DNA of 64,000 bases from positions 43,302 to 107,301 of the forward strand of contig NZ_LGHZ01000006.1 of the NCBI RefSeq assembly GCF_001266615.1, read 5' to 3'. Source of the stretch: Kluyvera genomosp. 1. Its GTDB lineage: Bacteria > Pseudomonadota > Gammaproteobacteria > Enterobacterales > Enterobacteriaceae. The position numbers and the translations under genes were made by a program. Positions within the stretch are counted from its first letter, which is position 1, and each line of letters opens with the position of its first letter. Shown in pieces: positions 23,534-32,822 of the stretch. Under the pieces are notes generated by a model. The model was not told the origin of the DNA. It searched no databases and saw only the letters and a list, made by a program, of their open reading frames with translations.

Positions 23534-24910
23534 TTAATGCTGTTGTTGTTCCGCTTTTTTCGCCAGACCATCCAGCAATTTCTGGTGAATACCACCAAAA
23601 CCACCGTTGCTCATCACCAGAATATGGTCGCCCGGCTCGGCGTTTTTCACCACCATATCGGCCAGCGTATCAACGTCTGCGCTCCAGTGTGCTGGCTGCA
23701 CGCAGGCTTCAGCCACTTCCGCCACCTGCCACGGAATATGCTGCGGCTGCAGCAGGAATACTTCATCGGCACGGCCCAGGGACGGTGCCAGATCGTCTTT
23801 GCATACGCCCATTTTCATGGTGTTCGAACGCGGCTCGAGCACGGCGATGATTTTAGCCGTGCCGCCAACTTTACCGCGCAGTGCCTGCAGCGTAGCGAGG
23901 ATAGCGGTCGGGTGGTGGGCAAAATCGTCATACACGCAGACGCCGTTAGCTTCACCACGCAGTTCCAGACGACGACGGGCGTTGATAAAGCTTCCCAGCG
24001 CGTTGGCTGCATCTGCCGGCGTTACGCCAACATGGCGCGCGGCGGCGATCGCCATCAGACCGTTGTGCATGTTGTGTTCGCCAACCAGGCCCCACTTCAC
24101 TTCGCCAACCTTTTCACCGTCCAGCAGCACTTCCCACTCGGAGGCGTCGGTATTCAGCTTCTTCGCCTGCCAGTGGCCCTGCTCGCCCACCAGCTCCTGC
24201 TCACTCCAGCAGCCCATTGCCATCACCTGTTTCAGGTTGGCGTCGTTCTCAGGCAGGATGATGCGGCCTTGTCCAGGGACAATACGCACCAGGTGGTGGA
24301 ACTGTTTCTGAATCGCTTTCAGGTCATCGAAGATGTCCGCATGGTCGAACTCAAGGTTATTGAGGACCAGCGTACGCGGGCAGTAATGCACGAACTTGGA
24401 GCGCTTATCAAAGAAGGCGCAGTCGTATTCATCGGCTTCAATCACGAAGAACGGGCTATCACCCAGACGAGCGGAAACATCGAAGTTACCCGGCAGGCCG
24501 CCAATGACAAAACCTGGCTTATAGCCACAGGCTTCGAGGATCCAGGTCGCCATCCCGGCGGTGGTGGTTTTACCGTGGGTACCGGCAATCGCCACGACCC
24601 AACGGTCACGCAGCACGAAATCGTGCAGCCACTGCGGGCCGGACATGTACGGAATGTTTTTCTCCAGCACCGCTTCCACGCACGGGTTACCGCGAGTCAT
24701 TGCGTTGCCGATGATGACCAGATCCGGCTGAGGGTCAAGCTGGCTTGCATCGTAACCTTGAATTAAATCAATGCCTTGATTTTCCAGCAGCGTGCTCATC
24801 GGGGGATACACATTGGCATCCGAACCCGTGACTTCATGACCCAGAGAACGAGCCAGCATGGCCAGGCCGCCCATGAAAGTGCCACAAATACCCAAAATAT
24901 GAATGCGCAT
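23534..24910 (-). CDS. mpl: UDP-N-acetylmuramate:L-alanyl-gamma-D-glutamyl-meso-diaminopimelate ligase Mpl
   Basis: Cytoplasmic Mur-ligase-family enzyme that attaches recycled tripeptide to UDP-MurNAc in peptidoglycan recycling. 458 aa; the ATP-binding GTHGKTTT (near residue 110), Mur-ligase EADEYD, and DDFAHHPTA of the C-terminal domain are visible. It is close to E. coli Mpl. Divergent from fbp, with a terminator downstream. Confidence 0.97.
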   Translation of the reverse strand: MRIHILGICGTFMGGLAMLARSLGHEVTGSDANVYPPMSTLLENQGIDLIQGYDASQLDPQPDLVIIGNAMTRGNPCVEAVLEKNIPYMSGPQWLHDFVLRDRWVVAIAGTHGKTTTAGMATWILEACGYKPGFVIGGLPGNFDVSARLGDSPFFVIEADEYDCAFFDKRSKFVHYCPRTLVLNNLEFDHADIFDDLKAIQKQFHHLVRIVPGQGRIILPENDANLKQVMAMGCWSEQELVGEQGHWQAKKLNTDASEWEVLLDGEKVGEVKWGLVGEHNMHNGLMAIAAARHVGVTPADAANALGSFINARRRLELRGEANGVCVYDDFAHHPTAILATLQALRGKVGGTAKIIAVLEPRSNTMKMGVCKDDLAPSLGRADEVFLLQPQHIPWQVAEVAEACVQPAHWSADVDTLADMVVKNAEPGDHILVMSNGGFGGIHQKLLDGLAKKAEQQQH

Positions 24911-25085
24911 ACGTCACTATCCTTTTGTAATCTGCCTCGCATTTTACCCATATGTTTGCCATCAGAGAAATGCATTTAGGGATATTCCGTAGTTTGCTGG
25001 CGCGATTCACCTGTGCGTATTTTTTTTATTCTTTGTTAAGATTGTTGCAGTCGCTTTACTCATCATCCAATGCAGGGAAAGTGTT

Positions 25086-26084
25086 ATGAAAACGTTAGGT
25101 GAATTTATTGTCGAAAAGCAGCACGAGTTCTCTCATGCTACCGGTGAGCTCACTGCTTTGCTGTCGGCAATAAAGTTAGGTGCCAAGATCATCCACCGCG
25201 ATATCAATAAGGCCGGTCTGGTCGATATCCTGGGTGCCAGCGGCGCAGAAAACGTACAAGGAGAAGTACAACAAAAGCTCGATCTGTTCGCGAACGAGAA
25301 ACTGAAAGCCGCGCTGCGCGCACGTGACATCGTCGCCGGTATCGCCTCCGAAGAAGAAGACGAAATCGTCGTCTTTGACGGCTGCGAACACGCAAAATAT
25401 GTGGTCCTCATGGATCCACTGGATGGCTCATCTAATATCGACGTTAACGTCTCTGTCGGGACTATCTTCTCTATCTATCGCCGCGTAACGCCAGTCGGTA
25501 CGCCGGTGACCGAAGAAGATTTCCTTCAGCCGGGTAACCGCCAGGTTGCTGCGGGCTACGTGGTTTACGGCTCGTCCACCATGCTGGTCTACACCACCGG
25601 CTGCGGCGTGCACGCCTTTACCTACGACCCTTCTCTGGGCGTGTTCTGCCTGTGCCAGGAGCGCATGCGCTTCCCGGAACGCGGCACCACGTATTCCATC
25701 AACGAAGGTAACTACATCAAATTCCCGAACGGTGTGAAGAAGTACATCAAGTTCTGCCAGGAAGAAGATAAGTCCACGCAGCGCCCGTACACCTCCCGCT
25801 ATATCGGTTCTCTGGTCGCTGATTTCCACCGCAACCTGCTGAAGGGCGGCATCTATCTGTACCCAAGCACCGCCAGCCACCCGGATGGGAAGCTGCGTCT
25901 GCTGTATGAGTGCAACCCGATGGCGTTCCTGGCGGAACAGGCAGGCGGTAAAGCCAGCGATGGTAAAGAACGTATCCTGGATATTCAGCCGGAAACGCTG
26001 CACCAGCGCCGTTCGTTCTTCGTCGGTAACGACCACATGGTTGAAGACGTTGAGCGTTTGATTCGCGAGTTCCCAGACGCGTAA
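25086..26084 (+). CDS. fbp: fructose-1,6-bisphosphatase class I
   Basis: Gluconeogenic enzyme converting fructose 1,6-bisphosphate to fructose 6-phosphate. 332 aa, as in E. coli. The metal-binding motif [13 protein letters not shown] and the C-terminal substrate-site GGKASDG are intact. AGGGAAAG lies before the ATG. In E. coli fbp is convergent with yjfF; here a chemoreceptor gene and a palindromic repeat lie between them. Confidence 0.97.
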   Translation: MKTLGEFIVEKQHEFSHATGELTALLSAIKLGAKIIHRDINKAGLVDILGASGAENVQGEVQQKLDLFANEKLKAALRARDIVAGIASEEEDEIVVFDGCEHAKYVVLMDPLDGSSNIDVNVSVGTIFSIYRRVTPVGTPVTEEDFLQPGNRQVAAGYVVYGSSTMLVYTTGCGVHAFTYDPSLGVFCLCQERMRFPERGTTYSINEGNYIKFPNGVKKYIKFCQEEDKSTQRPYTSRYIGSLVADFHRNLLKGGIYLYPSTASHPDGKLRLLYECNPMAFLAEQAGGKASDGKERILDIQPETLHQRRSFFVGNDHMVEDVERLIREFPDA

Positions 26085-26102
26085 GCATTAGGTTCGAGGT
26101 TT

Positions 26103-26139
26103 CCCCTCACCCTAACCCTCTCCCCTGTGGGGAGAGGGG
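26103..26139. repeat. CCCTCACCC/CCCTCTCCC palindromic repeat (single)
   Basis: CCCCTCACCCTAA followed by CCTCTCCCC-TGT-GGGGAGAGG, between the ends of fbp and the convergent chemoreceptor gene. It has the same left arm as the paired elements at 14489 and 31329. Confidence 0.75.
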
Positions 26140-26147
26140 CAAACCAA

Positions 26148-27713
26148 TTACGCCACCTGCAGACGGAACGAAGCCATCGCTGAGGTCAGCGCCTGCGACT
26201 GTTCTTCCAGCGAGCGAGTTGCTGCCGACGACTGCTGAACCAGCGCCGCGTTCTGCTGCGCCGTTTCATCCATCTGGCTCACCGCGATGTTCACCTGCTC
26301 GATACCGCGACTCTGCTCCTGAGAGGCGCTGGCAATCTCGCGCATCAGTTTGGTCATCCGCATTACCTCAGTGGCAATCTCATCCATCGTTTCCCCGGCC
26401 TGCTGCGCCAGGTCGCTGCCTTCACTAACATGATTCTGCGACGCGGAAATCAGCTGGCGAATCTCTTTCGCCGCATCGGCGCTGCGGCTCGCCAGGTTAC
26501 GTACTTCGCCCGCGACCACGGCAAAACCGCGTCCCTGCTCGCCCGCGCGGGCGGCTTCAACGGAAGCATTGAGCGCCAGAATATTGGTCTGGAACGCAAT
26601 GCCGTCAATCACCCCAAGGATGTCGGCGATACGGTTGGAACTACCGGCGATGTCCTGCATTTTTTCAATCACGTAGCAGACCATTTCGCTGCCGCGATCG
26701 GCGGTATCGGAAACGTCTTTCGCCAGCTTATGCGCCTGATCGGCGTTGTCAGCGTTTTGCTTCACGGTCGCTGTCAGCTCTTCCATGCTGGCCGCCGTTT
26801 GCTCCAGCGACGTGGCAGTCGACTCGGTGCGCTGCGCCAGATGGTTATTGCCCGCCGTCAGCTCGCGGCTGCCGATATCAATTTGCGAACTGGCATCACG
26901 CACCCGCATTACCGAGTTCATCATCGACTCGCGCATCCCGGCAATCGCCCCGTTGAGACGCTTAATCTCAGCGCTATTGGCCTTCAGCGGTGAATCGGTT
27001 AAATCGCCGGAGGCGACTTTCTCCAGCTGCGCAATCGCGGCATCCAACGGTTTAAGCAGCAGGTGGCGCAGCTGCAGCCAACCGAGCGCCATAACACCTG
27101 CGGTCAGCAAAATAGCGATCGCCATCAGCACCAGCACTTTATTTTTCGTGGCGTGAACAGCAGCGACTTCCACCTGGCCGCGAGACTCACCCCAGTCCTG
27201 GAAAGCATGAATGGAATTATCAAACTGGCGGGATACCGGAATCATGGTCTTTTCCAGCAGGTCGTAATAACCATCGACGTTTTGCCCTTCGAGCGCAGCC
27301 AGCATCGGTTTGATCGCCTGGCTATTGTACTGCTCATAGCTTTTCGCCACGTTCGCCATCAGCTGTGCGCCGTCGGCATCATCCATCGACGACTGGCTAA
27401 CGGCGGCAATAATTTTCTGCGCCTGCACCACTTCTCCACTAAGCTGTTTGACCGCTTTCGCCGCATCCTCCAGCATGCCGATTTCCATCAGTCTCACCGC
27501 CTGACTGGCCTCATTACGCGCACGCAGCAGCAGCGTATAGCCTTCATTAAGCTGAGTCATTTGGTCGCTTTGTAAGTGGTCGATACGTTGCAACGAGGTG
27601 GAGCTTTGGGTGAGAGCATAAATGCCAATGCCACTCACCAGGAGAAGCAGCAGGGTCATCACGGCAAGCAGGGACAGCAGGCCGGTACGGATAGAAAGCG
27701 TTCTGAGCATCAT
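26148..27713 (-). CDS. methyl-accepting chemotaxis protein
   Basis: A 521-aa chemoreceptor: first membrane helix about 12-34, periplasmic four-helix-bundle ligand domain about 35-185, second helix about 190-213, HAMP about 214-265, then the cytoplasmic signalling coiled coil with the highly conserved hairpin tip [27 protein letters not shown]. It ends ASFRLQVA and lacks the NWETF-type CheR/CheB tether, so it probably relies on other receptors for adaptation. A near-perfect sigma-28 promoter precedes it. Ligand unknown; adjacency to the galactofuranose ABC genes suggests sensing through YtfQ (inference). The start could be either of two adjacent ATGs. Confidence 0.93.
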   Translation of the reverse strand: MMLRTLSIRTGLLSLLAVMTLLLLLVSGIGIYALTQSSTSLQRIDHLQSDQMTQLNEGYTLLLRARNEASQAVRLMEIGMLEDAAKAVKQLSGEVVQAQKIIAAVSQSSMDDADGAQLMANVAKSYEQYNSQAIKPMLAALEGQNVDGYYDLLEKTMIPVSRQFDNSIHAFQDWGESRGQVEVAAVHATKNKVLVLMAIAILLTAGVMALGWLQLRHLLLKPLDAAIAQLEKVASGDLTDSPLKANSAEIKRLNGAIAGMRESMMNSVMRVRDASSQIDIGSRELTAGNNHLAQRTESTATSLEQTAASMEELTATVKQNADNADQAHKLAKDVSDTADRGSEMVCYVIEKMQDIAGSSNRIADILGVIDGIAFQTNILALNASVEAARAGEQGRGFAVVAGEVRNLASRSADAAKEIRQLISASQNHVSEGSDLAQQAGETMDEIATEVMRMTKLMREIASASQEQSRGIEQVNIAVSQMDETAQQNAALVQQSSAATRSLEEQSQALTSAMASFRLQVA

Positions 27714-27754
27714 AGTTTTGTCCGGTAGCAGGGTACGTTTGGCGTAAAAGTAAA

Positions 27755-27781
27755 CTATCGGCTGCTACCGGAAAAACTTTA
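27755..27781 (-). promoter_or_regulatory. sigma-28 (FliA) promoter of the chemoreceptor gene at 26148
   Basis: On the minus strand TAAAGTTT (27781-27774), an 11-base spacer and GCCGATAG (27762-27755) match the FliA consensus TAAAGTTT-N11-GCCGATAA at 15 of 16 positions. It lies 40 bases before the gene. The flanking 11-bp inverted repeat TCCGGTAGCAG (27721) / CTGCTACCGGA (27762) overlaps it. Confidence 0.9.
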
Positions 27782-27794
27782 GCGTATCAGTATG

Positions 27795-28796
27795 TTAGTT
27801 CTTTGTTACTTCAGCATTGACGCGGGTTACGGCCGCGTTTTGCCGATTCTCCCACAGTACTGTCAAGCCGCGCTGGAGCGCGATAAAAATAAACAGCAGA
27901 ATGCCGATGGCGATTTTGGTCCACCAGGAACTCAACGTACCGTCAAAGTTGATATAGGTTTGAATCAGCCCCTGAATCCCCACACCGAACAGCGTCCCCA
28001 GCACCGTACCGACGCCGCCGCTGAGCAGCGTGCCGCCAATCACCACCGAGGCGATGGCATCCAGCTCCACCCCAACCCCCGCCAGCGCATAGCCCGCTTG
28101 GGTATAAATGGAGAAGACGATACCCGCCAACGTCGCCAGCCCGGTCGACAGCATATAAATACGCACAATGGTGCTGCGGGTCGGGATGCCCATCAGGTTT
28201 GCCGACGTGGCGTTACCGCCGATAGCGTAAACCTGGTTGCCAAAGCGGGTGCGGTGAGCGAGAAAGATCCCCAGAATCACCACCAGCAGCATCAGCAGCC
28301 CCATGGCGCTCAGGCGTCCACCGCCGGGAATAGTCCATGCCAGCCCGGAAAGCGTATCGTACAGCGGGTGATCGATAGGAATTGACTCTTCGGACACCAG
28401 ATAGCTGACGCCGCGCAGGAAAAACATCCCGGCCAAAGTGATGATAAATGCCGGAATCTTCAGGGCATCAATCAGCCAGCCCATAAAGGCGCCAAAGGCA
28501 CAGCCCATGACCAGTACCAACGGGAAAGCCACCAGCGGCGACAATCCCCAAAAGCCGATCGCTTTGGCCAGGAATACGCCGGTGAAAGCGATCACAGAGC
28601 CGACCGACAGATCGATCCCACCGGAGAGGATCACGAAGGTCATTCCCACGGCAATGATCCCCAAAAAGGCATTATCGGTGAGAATGTTGCAGATCACCCG
28701 CGTGGAGGCAAAACCCGGAAACTGCGTCAGGCAGTAGAGATAGCCAAGGACAAAGACGCCGAGGGTGATCATCAGCGGTAAGTTACGTTTTATCAT
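27795..28796 (-). CDS. yjfF: galactofuranose ABC transporter permease YjfF
   Basis: Inner-membrane permease subunit, 333 aa, of the BPD_transp_2 (ribose/galactose type) family with about ten hydrophobic segments and the conserved GGIDLSVGSVIAFTGV and GGTLLSGGVGTVLGT motifs. It is close to E. coli YjfF. Its start overlaps the ytfT stop by 14 bases. Last gene of ytfQRT-yjfF; the two permeases form a heterodimer serviced by YtfR. Confidence 0.96.
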   Translation of the reverse strand: MIKRNLPLMITLGVFVLGYLYCLTQFPGFASTRVICNILTDNAFLGIIAVGMTFVILSGGIDLSVGSVIAFTGVFLAKAIGFWGLSPLVAFPLVLVMGCAFGAFMGWLIDALKIPAFIITLAGMFFLRGVSYLVSEESIPIDHPLYDTLSGLAWTIPGGGRLSAMGLLMLLVVILGIFLAHRTRFGNQVYAIGGNATSANLMGIPTRSTIVRIYMLSTGLATLAGIVFSIYTQAGYALAGVGVELDAIASVVIGGTLLSGGVGTVLGTLFGVGIQGLIQTYINFDGTLSSWWTKIAIGILLFIFIALQRGLTVLWENRQNAAVTRVNAEVTKN

Positions 28797-29805
28797 GGCC
28801 CCGTATCCTTTTCAGCATCTGAATAAAGCGCGGTGATTGGACGATCAGCACGCACATCACCACTACCGCTTTCACTACCTGGTTAAGCTCCGGCGGAAAA
28901 CCGGAGAGCAAAATACCGGTATTCATACCCTGAATGATCAGAGCGCCCACCACCGACAGCAGCAGGTTAAAGCGCCCCCCCATCAGCGATCCACCGCCGA
29001 TCACCACCGCCAGAATAGCGTCCAGCTCCAGCCACAGCCCGGCGTTATTGGCATCCGCTCCGCGAATATCCGCCGCCACAATGATCCCGGCAATCGCCGC
29101 ACAGACGCCGCTTAACACGTAGGCCAGCATCACCACGATACGAGTATTCACCCCCGCATTTTTCGCCGCACGGATGTTAATCCCCACCGCTTCAATGAAC
29201 ATACCGAGCGCCGTTTTACGGGCTACCACCCAGAAGATCACGAGGGTGACCAGCGCAATAATGACCGGCGTTGGAAACAGCAACATTTTACCGCTGCCGA
29301 GCCAGGCCAACGCCGGCGAATCGAAGGTGACAATCTGCCCTGAAGTAATGAGCTGCGCGACGCCCCGCCCGGCCACCATCAGAATAAGCGTCGCCACAAA
29401 GGGCTGAATTTTCAGAATGGCCACCAGAATGCCGTTCCACAGCCCGGCTAAAACGCCTGAACCCAGCGCGGCCAGTAGCACCATCGGCAGGCTATGCCCG
29501 GCGACGGTCATTGAGGCAGCGGTCGCCCCGGCAATCGCCATCACCGCGCCGACCGACAGGTCGATACCTCCGGTGGCAATCACCAGCGTCATACCGATGG
29601 CCAGCAGGGCAACGGGGGCCGCGCGGTTAAGAATATCGATAGGGCTGCCGAACAGACGGCCATCCTGGAGGGTTATCTGGAAAAAGTGCGGTGCCACCAG
29701 GCTATCGACCAGCAGCACCAGGATAAGGGCCGCCACTTGCGGCATCCCCGGCGGCCAGCGAAAGCGGCGCCCGGACGACTCAGTATGTGGAACGGATCGA
29801 GGCAT
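28783..29805 (-). CDS. ytfT: galactofuranose ABC transporter permease YtfT
   Basis: Partner permease of YjfF, 340 aa, same family, with GGIDLSVGAVMAIAGA and GGGSLMGGRFNLLLSVVGAL. I set the start at 29805 (MPRSVPHTE) because AAGGAG is nine bases upstream and the length matches E. coli YtfT (341 aa); a frame eight codons longer would overlap ytfR. Translationally linked to yjfF downstream. Confidence 0.96.
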   Translation of the reverse strand: MPRSVPHTESSGRRFRWPPGMPQVAALILVLLVDSLVAPHFFQITLQDGRLFGSPIDILNRAAPVALLAIGMTLVIATGGIDLSVGAVMAIAGATAASMTVAGHSLPMVLLAALGSGVLAGLWNGILVAILKIQPFVATLILMVAGRGVAQLITSGQIVTFDSPALAWLGSGKMLLFPTPVIIALVTLVIFWVVARKTALGMFIEAVGINIRAAKNAGVNTRIVVMLAYVLSGVCAAIAGIIVAADIRGADANNAGLWLELDAILAVVIGGGSLMGGRFNLLLSVVGALIIQGMNTGILLSGFPPELNQVVKAVVVMCVLIVQSPRFIQMLKRIRGHDKT

Positions 29806-29818
29806 CACGGTTAACTCC

Positions 29819-31321
29819 TTAGGCCGCAATAGCGTTCATAATGGCGGGAACGGACAGCTCATCAAGTGGGATCTCAGCGATCTGCTGACGATCGCGCATG
29901 ATGATCACCCGGTCGGCGTAGCCCACCAGCTCTTCAAGTTCAGACGAAATAACCAGCAGCGCCAGGCCGTCGGCACACAGGGTTTCAATCAGGCGGATAA
30001 TCTCCGCGTGCGCCCCGACGTCGATCCCGCGCGTTGGCTCATCGAGGATCAAAAACTGCGGGCGCGTCAGCAGCCAGCGAGACAGTAAGACCTTTTGCTG
30101 GTTGCCACCGGAGAGAAACTCCACCGGCTGTTCAGCGCTGGGGGTACGGATCCCCAACTGGCGGATAAAACGTTCGGCGATGTCGTTTTGCTCTTTGCGC
30201 GGAATGGGCCGCAGCCAGCCGCGCTGAGCCTGTAACGCCAGAATGATATTTTCCCGTACCGAAGCAGCGGCAATAATGCCGTCGGTTTTTCGATCCTCAG
30301 GGCAGAAGCCGATCCCAAGGCAGGAAGCCTGATGCGGCGATCGCAGCGTTTGCGGTTTGCCTTTGATCGTTGCCTGACCGCTGTCAGCAGGACGAATGCC
30401 GAAGATCACCTCTGCGGTTTCCGTACGACCCGATCCCAACAGCCCGGCGAGCCCGACAATTTCCCCAGGGCGGACCTGAAGATCGAACGGCGCAATGGTG
30501 CCTTTTTTGCCGTAGCCTTCAAACGAGGCCACCGGTTTATCGCTAAGCAGCGTACGCCCGGCGCGCTGTAACGCCTGATGTTCCAGCTCACGGCCAAGCA
30601 TCATTTTGACCAACTCAATCTGCGGCAGCTCGCGGGTTTCACGGCAGCCGACAAAGCTACCGTTACGTAGAACGGTGATGCGATCGCTCACCGCGTAGAC
30701 CTGATCGAGGAAATGGGTCACGAAGATCAGACTCACGCCCTGATCGCGCAACTGGCGCATCAGGGTAAACAACATCTCCACCTCTTTGGTATCGAGACTG
30801 GCGGTCGGTTCATCGAGGATCAACACTTTGGCAGAGAGATCGATGGCCCGGCAGATAGCGACAATCTGCTGCATCGCCACCGAAAAACGGTTCAGCGGCT
30901 CGCGAACATCAAGCACAAAGCCATAAGAGGCCATCAGCTCACTGGCGCGTTTCTCCATCTCTTTACGTCGCAGCAGGCCGAAGCGTTTTGGCTCGCGGCC
31001 AATAAACAGGTTATCCGCCACCGACATGTTCGGCAGCAGATTCACTTCCTGATACACCGTGCCAATACCCAGTTGCTGGGCGTGGGCGGTATTTTTGGGA
31101 TTAATTTGTTGGCCTTCCAGCCAGATAGTGCCGCTGTTAGCGTGATAGACGCCGGTCAGCGCTTTAATCAGCGTCGATTTACCCGCACCGTTTTCACCCA
31201 GCAGCGCCATGATTTCCCCGCGCCGTAGGCTGAAATTCACGTTATCCAGCGCCTTAACGCCGGGAAAATATTGGCAAAGCCCCTCGGTGCGGAGGATTTC
31301 CTGGTGTGTTTCAGTGGTCAT
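29819..31321 (-). CDS. ytfR: galactofuranose ABC transporter ATP-binding protein YtfR
   Basis: 500 aa with two fused ABC cassettes, the arrangement of sugar CUT2 transporters. The first has Walker A GENGAGKSTLIKAL and Walker B LILDEPTASLD; the second has a degenerate P-loop (GLLGSGRTETAEVIFG) but intact LSGGNQQK signature and LILDEPTRGID. It energises uptake of furanose-form galactose delivered by YtfQ. It lies between ytfQ and ytfT. Confidence 0.96.
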   Translation of the reverse strand: MTTETHQEILRTEGLCQYFPGVKALDNVNFSLRRGEIMALLGENGAGKSTLIKALTGVYHANSGTIWLEGQQINPKNTAHAQQLGIGTVYQEVNLLPNMSVADNLFIGREPKRFGLLRRKEMEKRASELMASYGFVLDVREPLNRFSVAMQQIVAICRAIDLSAKVLILDEPTASLDTKEVEMLFTLMRQLRDQGVSLIFVTHFLDQVYAVSDRITVLRNGSFVGCRETRELPQIELVKMMLGRELEHQALQRAGRTLLSDKPVASFEGYGKKGTIAPFDLQVRPGEIVGLAGLLGSGRTETAEVIFGIRPADSGQATIKGKPQTLRSPHQASCLGIGFCPEDRKTDGIIAAASVRENIILALQAQRGWLRPIPRKEQNDIAERFIRQLGIRTPSAEQPVEFLSGGNQQKVLLSRWLLTRPQFLILDEPTRGIDVGAHAEIIRLIETLCADGLALLVISSELEELVGYADRVIIMRDRQQIAEIPLDELSVPAIMNAIAA

Positions 31322-31328
31322 TACGCGC

Positions 31329-31456
31329 TCCCCCTCACCCTAGCCCTCTCCCGCGGGGGAGAGGGGATATATTGTGCCAACAGCCCGCTCGGAATCTGAC
31401 GCCCTGCACCGCCCGGCACTCTCTCCCTTTCAGGGAGAGAGTTGGGGTGAGGGGGT
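31329..31456. repeat. paired CCCTCACCC/CCCTCTCCC element between ytfQ and ytfR
   Basis: Left arm CCCCTCACCCTAGCCCTCTC with its own hairpin, right arm CTCTCCCTTTCAGGGAGAG followed by TTGGGGTGAGGGGG. The arms are inverted relative to each other, the same design as 14489-14613. In an ABC operon, hairpins after the binding-protein gene are known to stabilise its mRNA, so this may keep YtfQ expression above that of YtfR. Confidence 0.75.
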
Positions 31457-31463
31457 AGGCGGC

Positions 31464-32420
31464 TTAGTAGCCCATATTTTTCTTCTTCTCTAACTCTTCT
31501 TTCGCTGTATCCGGCAGGTAGAGCGTGGATTTGGTCAGGGTGACTTTTTCCGGCATGGTGCCGTCTTTCTTGAATTTCTCCAGCGCATCAAACGCCGGGC
31601 CAGCCATATTTGGCGTCAGCTCGACGCTGGCGTTAGCGTCACCGGCAATCATCGCTTTGTAGATATCCGGCACACCGTCAATCGAACCGGTCAGGATATC
31701 CTTACCCGGCTTGAGCCCGGCTTCTTTGATAGCCTGAATGGCACCGATCACCATGTCGTCGTTGTGCGCGTAAACCATGCAGATGTTTTTGCCGTTGTTC
31801 TCAGCTTTGATAAAGCTCTCCATAACCTCTTTACCTTTACTGCGGGTAAAGTCGCCGGACTGAGAGCGGATAATCTTGATATTCGCGGCTTTAGAAATAG
31901 CGTCGGCAAAGCCTTTCTTACGGTCAATCGCCACGCTCGCCCCAACTGTGCCCTGCAGCTCAACCACGTTACATGGCTTGCCGTCGATGGTTTTAATCAG
32001 CCATTCACCAATCAGTTGGCCTTCCAGCACGTTGTTGGCGGTGACGGTGGTCATGTAGAGCGATTTGTCTTTCACATCAATGGAACGGTCGAGCAGGAAG
32101 ACCGGGATTTTGGCCTCTTTCGCTTCTTTCAATACCGGTTCCCAGCCCGTCGCCACGACAGGTGCGATAAAGATGGCGTCAACACCCTGGGCGATAAACG
32201 AACGCACCGCTTTAATCTGGTTTTCCTGTTTTTGCTGACCATCGGCAATCTTCAGGGTGATACCGCGTTTTTCCGCTTCCTGCTTGGCGACGTTCGTTTC
32301 CGCCGCTCGCCAGCCGGATTCAGAACCGACTTGCGAAAAACCCACCGTTAAAGGGGCAGCCATGACCATAGACGACATGGCTGCGGAAACTGCTGTGACA
32401 AGAAGTAAGCGCTTCCACAT
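31464..32420 (-). CDS. ytfQ: galactofuranose-binding periplasmic protein YtfQ
   Basis: Periplasmic binding protein of 318 aa with a signal peptide (MWKRLLLVTAVSAAMSSMVM, cleavage near MAA) and the LacI-like two-lobed PBP fold (LTVGFSQVGSESGWR, DAIFIAPVVATGW, VYAHNDDMVIGA). It is close to E. coli YtfQ, which prefers galactofuranose. First gene of ytfQRT-yjfF. It may also present ligand to the neighbouring chemoreceptor (inference). Confidence 0.96.
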   Translation of the reverse strand: MWKRLLLVTAVSAAMSSMVMAAPLTVGFSQVGSESGWRAAETNVAKQEAEKRGITLKIADGQQKQENQIKAVRSFIAQGVDAIFIAPVVATGWEPVLKEAKEAKIPVFLLDRSIDVKDKSLYMTTVTANNVLEGQLIGEWLIKTIDGKPCNVVELQGTVGASVAIDRKKGFADAISKAANIKIIRSQSGDFTRSKGKEVMESFIKAENNGKNICMVYAHNDDMVIGAIQAIKEAGLKPGKDILTGSIDGVPDIYKAMIAGDANASVELTPNMAGPAFDALEKFKKDGTMPEKVTLTKSTLYLPDTAKEELEKKKNMGY

Positions 32421-32470
32421 AGAGGTATCCTCGTAGGGTTATTGTTGGTTAAAGATCCACCTGCGGGAAA

Positions 32471-32512
32471 ACTATAGACAATGGGATATGTAACGGAATG
32501 AGTTACATCACA
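32471..32512 (-). promoter_or_regulatory. ytfQ promoter with CRP-like site (gap 32421-32822)
   Basis: On the minus strand TATAGT (32476-32471) is a plausible -10. TGTGA-TGTAAC-TCATT (32512-32497) matches 8 of 10 CRP positions and would be centred near -40.5, a class II position. The remainder of the 402-base gap (about 32520-32760) is AT-rich at first, has no gene that I can support, and ends with the ppa promoter. Confidence 0.55.
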
Positions 32513-32776
32513 CTTCAAAAAAGTAAATTATTTGTTAATTAGCGTAGTGGCGAAGAGATCAGGGAGGAGAAGGCGTCGCGCACCCATTGAGCGCTATCAC
32601 TTTTGTCGAAAAAATGTGCGCGTCACCGTCATTTTTCATCGTGATGTAAGCGGTTTCATGAATTTATTCAGTATGCAGCTAAGATTATGGATTTTCCTGC
32701 CATAAGAAGCGGCTGAAAAAGGCGGGGTCATTGGGGCAGGACGTAAAACAGGCCAAGACTTTCGCGATGAGTTGGC

Positions 32777-32782
32777 TATAAT
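32777..32782 (+). promoter_or_regulatory. ppa promoter -10
   Basis: Consensus TATAAT 41 bases before the ppa ATG, no obvious -35 at 17 bases. AAAGGAAACAG precedes the start codon. Confidence 0.55.
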
Positions 32783-32822
32783 ACCGGGCACTAGTTTGCC
32801 ATACATTCTAAAGGAAACAGAC

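Noticed and set aside
23537..24766. Long open frame antisense to mpl (409 codons)
   Set aside because: Mpl is clearly the real gene; the opposite frame has no recognisable domain and arises from GC-rich codon bias.
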